This document shows positions 53,567-59,813 of a stretch of 59,813 nucleotides of DNA, one piece after another. The notes under the pieces were generated by a model, which was not told the DNA's origin, ran no database searches, and saw only the letters and a program-made list of their open reading frames with translations. Both the position numbers and the translations under genes were made by a program. This DNA comes from Clostridia bacterium. Its GTDB lineage: Bacteria > Bacillota > Clostridia > Christensenellales > Borkfalkiaceae. Numbering within the stretch: the first letter of the stretch is position 1; every line of letters starts with the position of its first letter. The stretch spans positions 1-59,813 of the forward strand of contig JAFTPZ010000003.1 of assembly GCA_017463025.1 (NCBI GenBank), read 5' to 3'.

Positions 53567-54481
53567 TTACCATCCATTCGTGTTTCTGATGGTAACAGGC
53601 GTAGCGTTTCTGATTCTGCGCTCTATATCCATCGCGCGCTCTCGGTAAAGCGAGAGGTAGTATTCAGCCATTGTAGGCTCATCCTCGACCCAGACATACG
53701 AAGCTATCAGAATTGGCAAGAGGGAGCAAAGCTCCTCGTCCAAGTCGATAACAGCCTCGTCTTCAGATGCCAAGCCCGTGTTTTCTATCTCCTGCGGCTT
53801 GCGCTTGTAGAGAACCTTGAAACAGCCCTCCACGGAGTACGGGAGCAGGATAACCTTGCCGCCCTCGACATCGTAGTTCTGGTTGAGTCTCTCGTACTCT
53901 GCGTCCTCCGAGATGGGAGGAGAGTTGAGAGAAAGGAAGTCAGGCACGAGCGCGCTTATGTCATAGCGCGTATACGGCTCATAGGCAGGAATATCTGCCG
54001 CCGAGTTACTGTAAATGTGCCTGTAGATAGCGACATTTCGGACGGAGTACAGGAACTCTCCGACGAAGCGGAGTCTGACCAGACCCGTCGTAAATGAGCC
54101 GTCCTTCTTGATAAAGCCCTTGTATGGAATGAATCTGCGAGCAGATGCAAGCTCCTGCGACCCGATGATTACCCACGCGCCGCTCGCGGAGTCCTGCCTC
54201 TCGATGTAGAGCGTCCCGTTACCGTCAGCCTCAAAGTAGTACGCCTTAGCGTCGGTTACCTCGAAGCTCAGGTCTTCAGACCTCTCTATCGGGGAAAAAG
54301 TAGATTCCTTGACCAGATTCGCCATCGGCTTATGGTTGATAACATAAGCACTTATTGCAGGTCTTATGGAGTTGACCTGCAATAAGGCTCTGTTTGCCGC
54401 GTAGTAGAATCTGTTGTCGTCCTCCAGAGAGTCCTCAAAACCGAGCTGAGCAACCTGTTTGTATAGCTCTTGTACTCGCAT
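53567..54481 (-). CDS. Phage head-tail adaptor-like protein
   Basis: A 304-residue protein with an N-terminal helical domain (MRVQELYKQVAQLGFEDSLEDDNRFYYAANRAL) typical of podovirus head-completion/adaptor proteins. A jelly-roll-like middle (AYYFEADGNGTLYIERQD) and a C-terminal helical part (LLPILIASYVWVEDEPTMAEYYLSLYRERAMDI) follow. Binding site AGGAGGG. Position between capsid and tail genes supports the role; the identity is an inference. Confidence 0.65.
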   Translation of the reverse strand: MRVQELYKQVAQLGFEDSLEDDNRFYYAANRALLQVNSIRPAISAYVINHKPMANLVKESTFSPIERSEDLSFEVTDAKAYYFEADGNGTLYIERQDSASGAWVIIGSQELASARRFIPYKGFIKKDGSFTTGLVRLRFVGEFLYSVRNVAIYRHIYSNSAADIPAYEPYTRYDISALVPDFLSLNSPPISEDAEYERLNQNYDVEGGKVILLPYSVEGCFKVLYKRKPQEIENTGLASEDEAVIDLDEELCSLLPILIASYVWVEDEPTMAEYYLSLYRERAMDIERRIRNATPVTIRNTNGW

Positions 54482-54512
54482 TTTGCCCTCCTGTCAGACT
54501 GTTACGCGATTC

Positions 54513-55556
54513 TTACGCGAGAGCGTCTGCGTTGGTAACAGCCGAAGAGGAGTTAACAGCGCGGAGCATGTGCTTCCAAGCGCCGAAGCCGATACCCATG
54601 CGGCAGTAGCCGTTCCAGAAGAAGTTTCTGGTGTGGGGGTCGATGCCGTTGGTGATGTCGAGCTTCACGCGGTTGAAGAACATATTACCGAGAAGGTTCT
54701 CATTCGCCTCGGACGACATAACCATGATTTCGTCCTTGTCAGCCTCCCAGTAGTCGAGGACTACGAGAGTCCAGTTGCCGTACTGGGTGTTGATGTCGTT
54801 GAAGTCAGAACCAGCGGTTCTCTCAGTACCGATAACAGCCTTCGCCATGGTCTCAAGGTCAGGACGGTTGCAGGGGATGATGAGAGTATCGGCGGTGTAG
54901 CCCATAATCTCGCCGTTCTCGTCCTTGAGGTTACGAAGCTTGTTCGCAAGAACCGAGAGGGTTCTCTGGAACTTGGTAGCGTCGGACGAGATGTCGCCGT
55001 AGAAGTAGTTGGACTGGTGCTTGCCCTTCATCTTCTCGGTGGAATAGGTGTGCTTGTTGTGGAAAAGAGGGAGACCGTCACCAGCGGTGAGGTCAACGGT
55101 AGCCTTGTTGAATACAAAGCTTGCCTTGGTTGCGTTGATGAGAGCCTGAGCCGCAAGCTTTACGCGAGTCTTGTAGTAAGCTCTTACGAACTTCTTGGGC
55201 TTGTTCTTCATGTTCGCGCCCATACCGAACTTCGCGTCGTCAGCCATCTTACGAGTGATGGTGAACTCCTTAGCGAACTCGATATGAGAGATGGTCTTGT
55301 CGTAGGTCTTCTCTACGGAGTCGTTCTCAGCGCCCTGACCTTCTTCCTTCGCCATGAAGGTGTCGAAGTCAGACTCGCCCATGATGGTCTCGGCGTAGCG
55401 GTTGGACTTCTCGACATTGAAAAGAACATCCAGAATGGACTTGTTCTTCTCGCAGAGATTGGACTCGTTTTCGATGAGCGCCTTGATGGGATGCTCAAAT
55501 TTACCGAACATCGGGTCGTTCTTACCCGACATTACGCTGTAAGAAAAGTTAGGCAT
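54513..55556 (-). CDS. Phage major capsid protein
   Basis: A 347-residue protein with the features of Mu gpT/HK97-fold major head proteins: an N-terminal helix, then TISHIEFAKEFTITRKMADDAKF (E-loop/spine region), LFHNKHTY after a GDGLP turn, and an A-domain with NTQYGNWTLVVLDYWEADKDE. It follows scaffold-like and decoration-like genes and has a strong AGGAGG site, as expected for the most abundant virion protein. Confidence 0.85.
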   Translation of the reverse strand: MPNFSYSVMSGKNDPMFGKFEHPIKALIENESNLCEKNKSILDVLFNVEKSNRYAETIMGESDFDTFMAKEEGQGAENDSVEKTYDKTISHIEFAKEFTITRKMADDAKFGMGANMKNKPKKFVRAYYKTRVKLAAQALINATKASFVFNKATVDLTAGDGLPLFHNKHTYSTEKMKGKHQSNYFYGDISSDATKFQRTLSVLANKLRNLKDENGEIMGYTADTLIIPCNRPDLETMAKAVIGTERTAGSDFNDINTQYGNWTLVVLDYWEADKDEIMVMSSEANENLLGNMFFNRVKLDITNGIDPHTRNFFWNGYCRMGIGFGAWKHMLRAVNSSSAVTNADALA

Positions 55557-55574
55557 TTGTCATTCCTCCTGTGA

Positions 55575-55973
55575 TTAGATTCTGACGACAATAGTGTCGC
55601 CTACGGCAGAAGCGCCGTTGAGGTTCTCAACGGTGATAACGCCGTTTGTGGTGGTTGCGGTGACCTGAAGACCGTCCGTGTGGATGGTGACCTTGTCGCC
55701 TACCTTGAGAGCGGTGGGAACGGCAGTCACGGGTACTTCGTACACCTGATTCGATTCTACGCGGCAAACTGCGACCTTGCGGTTTGCATCGCTCGCGCCG
55801 AGCTGACCGATAGCGATGAACTCAGGCTTCGCGGTTGCGGCGCACTTGGTAAGTTTTCCGTTCGCAAGAACGAGAGCCTCACCGATGGAGATAGCTTCAT
55901 CGGCAGTAGCCTCGTGGAACACAGGCTCAGGCACATTCATGCGAGCGTTTTCGATTTTCAAAAGCTTGAACAT
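55575..55973 (-). CDS. Phage capsid decoration/head-fibre-like protein
   Basis: A 132-residue beta-rich protein with repeated short strands (AISIGEALVLANGKLTKCA, IAIGQLGASDANRKVAVCRV, VYEVPVTAV, LKVGDKVTIHTDGLQVT) resembling the small beta-barrel decoration proteins encoded just before phage capsid genes. Binding site AAGGAGG. The exact role is inferred from position and fold pattern. Confidence 0.7.
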   Translation of the reverse strand: MFKLLKIENARMNVPEPVFHEATADEAISIGEALVLANGKLTKCAATAKPEFIAIGQLGASDANRKVAVCRVESNQVYEVPVTAVPTALKVGDKVTIHTDGLQVTATTTNGVITVENLNGASAVGDTIVVRI

Positions 55974-55987
55974 TTTGATGTTCCTCC

Positions 55988-56857
55988 TTAATTTGCAGTA
56001 GATTTATACAAGGAGCGAATCTCCTTGTCGGACATATTCGGGAAAAGCTCTCTCCAGCGCGCCATTTCCGATTTCGGCATGACGATTCCATCGTCTTTCG
56101 AGCCTTTCGGAACAGCGGTGCGGAGGTGACTCTTCGAGTTGTGGAGCGACTTCTTTTTGACAGCCGTTGCCACTTGGGTTCTGATGCCATCGGGGTTTGC
56201 GGCGGCATACGCCTCTTTCGCAGAAAGTCCAGCGTCGCGGAAGCGTCCGAACTTCTTTTTGATGTCGTCGGGAAGGTTTCTGATGTGCGTGTACTGCTTG
56301 GTCTCAGGGTACGCCGCGTGCAATTCTGCAAGGTCGGCGGCGGCGAGCTTCTCGAACTCCTGCTGTTGCAAGAGCGCGCGAGCCTGCGCGTCCCTCTCGG
56401 CGCTGGTCTTCTTCTGGAGATACTCCTGCGGAGTAACACCGTCAGCTTCAGCGGCAAGCGATACAAGCCCTTCCATGACATCGTCACTTTTAACGCCAAG
56501 CTTAGAAAGCGTCTCCTTGCCTTGAGCCTTGAACTTGCTGAGTTCAGCCTCAAGCTGTGCAATTCGAGCGTCCTTTTCATCCTGAGCGTTGTCAGGCTCT
56601 GCTACTTCCTCTTCCTCGTCCGAGTCCTCGCTCTCGTCAGAGTCGTCGGTTTCGCCCTCTTCTTCGGCGGCATCCTCATCGTCTTCCTCTCCCTCTTCGT
56701 CAAAGACTACTTCGGGGATGATGATATTACCGTCTTCGTCATACTCAAACTCGTCGTCTTCGTCGCCATCGTCTGTGGCATCGTCTTCGACATCTGCGGT
56801 GTCCTCTTCCAGTTCGGTGTCGAGTTCGTCGTCGAGCATGGTTTCGTTGTTATCCAT
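55988..56857 (-). CDS. Phage scaffolding-like protein
   Basis: A 289-residue protein with a strongly acidic first 110 residues (repeated Asp/Glu runs), a coiled-coil middle (EKDARIAQLEAELSKFKAQG) and a basic C-terminal part (VATAVKKKSLHNSKSHLRTAVPKG). Acidic, coiled and with a basic capsid-binding tail just upstream of the capsid gene, it fits an internal scaffolding protein. Binding site AGGAGG. Confidence 0.78.
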   Translation of the reverse strand: MDNNETMLDDELDTELEEDTADVEDDATDDGDEDDEFEYDEDGNIIIPEVVFDEEGEEDDEDAAEEEGETDDSDESEDSDEEEEVAEPDNAQDEKDARIAQLEAELSKFKAQGKETLSKLGVKSDDVMEGLVSLAAEADGVTPQEYLQKKTSAERDAQARALLQQQEFEKLAAADLAELHAAYPETKQYTHIRNLPDDIKKKFGRFRDAGLSAKEAYAAANPDGIRTQVATAVKKKSLHNSKSHLRTAVPKGSKDDGIVMPKSEMARWRELFPNMSDKEIRSLYKSTAN

Positions 56858-56891
56858 ATCGTTTTTCCTCCTGTTCGATTATTGATGTGAA

Positions 56892-57020
56892 TTACTTAGA
56901 TTTCTTCGTGCCGTTTCTGAGGTCATTACCCTTAACGACAGTTGCCTTGGGCTGGTCTTTCGGCTTAGGCGACTTGATAACGCCGCCCTGATTCGTAGCA
57001 AACTTGTTACCCTTAGACAT
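56892..57020 (-). CDS. Small basic phage protein
   Basis: A 42-residue, lysine-rich protein (begins MSKGNKFATNQGGVIKSPK, ends GTKKSK) starting at ATG 57020 after GGAGGTAACTGTC and ending 34 bases before the scaffold start. It is the first gene after a terminator, so it heads the capsid operon. No family recognised. Confidence 0.65.
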   Translation of the reverse strand: MSKGNKFATNQGGVIKSPKPKDQPKATVVKGNDLRNGTKKSK

Positions 57021-57049
57021 GACAGTTACCTCCTTTTCGGTATTTTGAG

Positions 57050-57094
57050 AAAAAGAGCCACAGATACCAAGATTTCCTCGGTAAATGTGGCTCT
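57050..57094 (-). terminator. Phage terminator before the capsid operon
   Basis: On the minus strand a 9-bp stem AGAGCCACA/TGTGGCTCT (57086-57094 and 57054-57062 on plus) encloses a second small stem and is followed by TTTTTCT. It separates the large polyvalent protein and zinc-ribbon genes from the capsid genes. Confidence 0.8.
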
Positions 57095-57118
57095 ATCTCA
57101 ATGGACTTTGGCGCTGTG

Positions 57119-57283
57119 TTATTCAGTTTTCACCTCCCAGAGCTGACCGCAACGCTTACACCTGAAGGTCAGACCTTCAAGCTTTGAGCCTTTCTTGATG
57201 CCGACTCTGGGGACTTTCTCGTGACAATGAGGACAAACGAGTTTAGTGACTTCTGATTCCTTTGCAGGGGTTATCGTGAACAT
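57119..57283 (-). CDS. Small zinc-ribbon phage protein
   Basis: A 54-residue protein with two CxxC pairs: LVCPHCHEK and FRCKRCGQLWEV, spaced as in zinc ribbons. The start is ATG 57283, with GGGAGG about 10 bases upstream. It resembles small Com-like/KTR zinc-ribbon proteins near phage structural genes, which may act in RNA or DNA binding; the function here is unknown. Confidence 0.75.
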   Translation of the reverse strand: MFTITPAKESEVTKLVCPHCHEKVPRVGIKKGSKLEGLTFRCKRCGQLWEVKTE

Positions 57284-57340
57284 ATTGCATCCCTCCCTGA
57301 CAGATATAATACCATAAACTAAACTGCTTTTAGTCGCAAT

Positions 57341-59813
57341 TTATCCGAGGGAGAAGACGCTTTTTGTCACCACGCGCCCGTTCTTGACCTCAAAACCGCA
57401 CATCTCAGCGAGTTCGGTCTTCTCGGTCTGGGTTGCACCCTTGAGGTTGAGAATGTACCTCAGAAGGCGTTTTTTCGCGTTTACGGCGGTCATTCTCGGC
57501 AGGTCGTTGTCCTGCAGAGCGTAACCAGACGCGCAGATGAGCAGGAGCTTATGGTCTACCGAGATGTCCATGCTCTTTATCGAGGCGACCACCTTCTTGC
57601 GCTTACTGCCGCTGACGGTGTTGCCCTGAGCGTCCTTGTCGCTCGTGATGCCGCGCACCGTGAAGTAGTAGTTGTACAGCATCTCGTAGTCGACTCCAGC
57701 CTTGTTGAGCATCTGGCACTTCGCGTACACATCGTCGTTGTACTCCGAGAGAGCGCGCTCCGCGCCGTACATGAGCCTCGTGGCTTCGGTGAAGCGGAGG
57801 TTCTCGTCTTCCATGCCTGCCGTAGCCTCGATAGCCTTGGTATAAAGCTCGAAGTCCTGAAGCGCGGTCTTATACGCCTCGTTGATGAGAAGCTGGACGA
57901 CGCGCGTCTGCTGGAGCTTTTCGGCATTGGAGAGGTCAGGGTTGTTCTGAATCTCGCTCTTCTGCTTGTACATATCGCTGATAGCGCTCTTGACCTTGTT
58001 CAGATAGCGAACCTGATACGCGGCGGTGTCGTCGCCTGCAGTCTTCGCGTACTGCGCTTGGTCGTACATCTCGTAGAACTCCGTCGAGAGCTTATTCGAG
58101 GTAGCAGGGTCGAGCGTGAAGTTTCCACTCAGGAAGTCCTTTTCCGCTTTCGCAGTCGTGGCAGGGAGAATGAAGTCTCCGATAACGCCAGAATACTGGT
58201 CGAGCAGGTAGTGAATCTTCTTCGGGGAGTAGTTGATGAGCTGACCGATGGCGATAGCGATGGAGCTGGTGTTCTCGTCGTATCTGTCCTTCGGTGCGGT
58301 GTTCTCGAACTGCCTGCCCTCGATAGCCGAGCCGTACCATGTGAGGTTGTTTGCGACATCGGAGAACGGGGAGAAAATCGTCCGAGACATACTGTCAACG
58401 GGGGTTACCTGTTGCATGATGTTCTTGACATAGCCTGCCCAGTCGACATCCTCGCCTTCCGCGGCAGATTTGCCTCTGTTGACCAGACCGCCGATAACGC
58501 TGGCTACACGACCTCTCGGTATCTTCACGAAGGTATCGCCGACTTTGAAGAGGAAGTTGTTTTCCTTGTCGTTGTCGCGGAGGTTCTTGTAGTCCTCGTC
58601 GTCCTCGTACATGAGCATATTGAGAACCATAGGAGCTACGCCGACCAGCGCCGCCTTAAATGCGAGCGAAGCGAATTCTCTTGCGCTTCTGATAGAGGTG
58701 ATGTTGCGTATCATCTTGCTACAGCCCTGAATCGAGGGGTTCAGGAACGGAATAAGAGTACGGTTAAGCACCTTGGTGATATTACCCATGCGTCCGAAGT
58801 TCGTGGTCACATCTGCAGAGTCGAGGATAGCCTGCTCCGCGCTGTTTCCTGCCTCAATAGAGGAGATGAACTCCGCAAGTCTGGGGAGCTGTTCTACGAA
58901 GGCGTTTGCGTTCTCTACGCCCTGTAAGGTCTGCTTCAGGAGGTTTCCTTCAGCTTTTGTGAGTCCCCACTTATTCTGCATACCCGAAAAGCCCTTCTCA
59001 AAGTCGAAGACGGAGCTTGAGAAGCCGCCCATCGCCTTGTAGAGTTGCCAGAGCTTGCCGTTGTGCGAGATTTCGTAGGATGCGCGAGCGTAGTTTTTCA
59101 GGAATGTCTTGCCGTATCTGGTGTTGATACCTGCGTCCTGTACATCTCGGATGGTGTTTCTGAGGAGGAACGCAGGGTTCAGGGAGGTGACCAGACGCTT
59201 GAAGCCGTTGTTGATGGCTCTCGCGCCGTTCACGAGGGGGTTGTGAATCTCGACTTCAGGGTTGAAGGCGTTGAAGCCTGCAAAGATTTCCTTGCTGACG
59301 CGCATGGTGATGCGCTCGCCGTTCCTGAAGAAGACGACCTCGTTGTTCTTCGGTCTGAGTTCCGTAGGGTCAAGCTCGGCAATAGCCTCGTCCGTCATGC
59401 GCTCCTTCGATACGATTTCGATATAGGTCGTATCTCCCGACTTTTCAGCGCCCTCGTAGAGAGCGTTTGCGAGCTGGTTGATTCGTCCTGCGCGGACGGT
59501 CTCCATGACCTGTCGAGCTATCATGACATCAGGCGGCAGGAGGTTCTTTGTGCTTCCTTTTGCGGTCTTGATGGTGGTTTTGACCTTCAGGTTGTACTTG
59601 CCCTCGATAGCGCCGATGCCTTTGGTCGCGCCTGTGCGGTATGTAGGCACATAGTGCGGATAGAGTTTCGCAAGGTAGTCGAAGGTGTCCTGACTGATAA
59701 GTCCCGTGTCGACGCGGTACTGGTTGAGGTTCTGAAGGAACGCCCAGACCTTCTCGGCGACTCTCTTGAACTCAGGATGCGCTTCCTCGTACTTTTTGAC
59801 GATAGCTTCGCTC
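57341..59813 (-). CDS. Large polyvalent-type phage protein, 5' end off window
   Basis: An open frame of at least 823 codons that runs past the right edge; the GTG at 59650 is only an internal Val codon. It reads through from SEAIVKKYEEAHPEFKRVAE to LYPHYVPTYR and on. The region NPAFLLRNTIRDVQDAG ... RTLIPFLNPSIQG resembles the LPD38-type domain of large polyvalent proteins of phages, which are often injected with DNA or form internal virion proteins. The C-terminal third is helical (SAISDMYKQKSEIQNNPDLSN). Assignment from pattern memory only. Confidence 0.65.
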   Translation of the reverse strand, partial: SEAIVKKYEEAHPEFKRVAEKVWAFLQNLNQYRVDTGLISQDTFDYLAKLYPHYVPTYRTGATKGIGAIEGKYNLKVKTTIKTAKGSTKNLLPPDVMIARQVMETVRAGRINQLANALYEGAEKSGDTTYIEIVSKERMTDEAIAELDPTELRPKNNEVVFFRNGERITMRVSKEIFAGFNAFNPEVEIHNPLVNGARAINNGFKRLVTSLNPAFLLRNTIRDVQDAGINTRYGKTFLKNYARASYEISHNGKLWQLYKAMGGFSSSVFDFEKGFSGMQNKWGLTKAEGNLLKQTLQGVENANAFVEQLPRLAEFISSIEAGNSAEQAILDSADVTTNFGRMGNITKVLNRTLIPFLNPSIQGCSKMIRNITSIRSAREFASLAFKAALVGVAPMVLNMLMYEDDEDYKNLRDNDKENNFLFKVGDTFVKIPRGRVASVIGGLVNRGKSAAEGEDVDWAGYVKNIMQQVTPVDSMSRTIFSPFSDVANNLTWYGSAIEGRQFENTAPKDRYDENTSSIAIAIGQLINYSPKKIHYLLDQYSGVIGDFILPATTAKAEKDFLSGNFTLDPATSNKLSTEFYEMYDQAQYAKTAGDDTAAYQVRYLNKVKSAISDMYKQKSEIQNNPDLSNAEKLQQTRVVQLLINEAYKTALQDFELYTKAIEATAGMEDENLRFTEATRLMYGAERALSEYNDDVYAKCQMLNKAGVDYEMLYNYYFTVRGITSDKDAQGNTVSGSKRKKVVASIKSMDISVDHKLLLICASGYALQDNDLPRMTAVNAKKRLLRYILNLKGATQTEKTELAEMCGFEVKNGRVVTKSVFSLG

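Larger units (their letters stand above)
43361..59813 (-). mobile_element. Putative prophage, late region (continues past window)
   Basis: All genes here run on the minus strand with strong AGGAGG-type binding sites and short gaps, and differ in codon choice from the host core. They include major capsid, scaffold-like, head/tail and fibre proteins plus a DGR. No tail tube, sheath or tape-measure gene is seen, which favours a podovirus-like virion. The left boundary coincides with tRNA-Ala; integrase, portal and terminase must lie beyond 59813 if the prophage is complete. Confidence 0.85.

Noticed and set aside
57551..58927. 458-codon plus-strand frame opposite the large phage protein
   Set aside because: Antisense shadow; the minus-strand frame is longer, continues off the window and matches phage gene orientation.

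Overview
The window reads as a chromosomal segment of a Gram-positive, Clostridia-like Firmicute, probably an uncultured gut lineage. The evidence is the housekeeping set (hslVU, trmFO, rbgA, degV, a VanW-like protein, XRE regulators, Firmicute-style -35/-10 promoters with 17-bp spacers) and Clostridia-style surface proteins. The species cannot be named from the sequence. Three compartments differ visibly in base and codon use: an A+T-rich mobile element at the left end, a long host core, and a phage block at the right end with strong AGGAGG-type ribosome binding sites.

Left element (1 to about 5150): an integrative mobilizable element whose left end is off the window. It carries mobC, a MOBP-type relaxase, a coiled-coil membrane protein overlapping the relaxase in another frame, tnpV, a small ribbon-helix-helix-like protein, two small coupled genes and a large serine recombinase. 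It sits directly upstream of comM.

Host core (about 5200 to 43360): comM-dprA-topA-trmFO-hslV-hslU-hisS-trxA; an XRE regulator divergent from a repeat lipoprotein, with operators between them; mnmA; tRNA-Arg; a small XRE-controlled membrane-protein cassette between two copies of one terminator hairpin; mnmG-dnaA facing away from recF; a VanW-like gene; asnS-plsX-rnc-smc-ftsY, an ABC transporter pair, trmD-rbgA-rnhB-yraN; glmS; tRNA-Val; a large repeat surface protein; mntP; degV; tRNA-Ala. The usual block rbgA-rnhB-yraN-comM-dprA-topA is split into two pieces about 25 kb apart.

Phage block (43361 to the right edge, all minus strand): late genes of a probable podovirus-like prophage abutting the 3' end of tRNA-Ala. 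In transcription order (right to left) these are a large polyvalent-type protein, a zinc-ribbon protein, a short basic protein, a scaffold-like protein, a decoration-like protein, the major capsid protein, two head/tail proteins, fibres, and then a complete diversity-generating retroelement (DGR). After the DGR come short tail-associated genes and three membrane proteins. Integrase, terminase and portal are not in the window.

The main discovery is the DGR: a target protein with a variable repeat (VR) at its C-terminus, a hairpin just past the VR, an Avd-like gene, a template repeat (TR) and a reverse transcriptase with a YMDD active site. TR and VR align without gaps over 126 bases with 20 mismatches, and all 20 fall at adenines of the TR sense strand, which is the signature of adenine-directed mutagenic retrohoming. 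The system looks intact and probably diversifies a receptor-binding tip protein.
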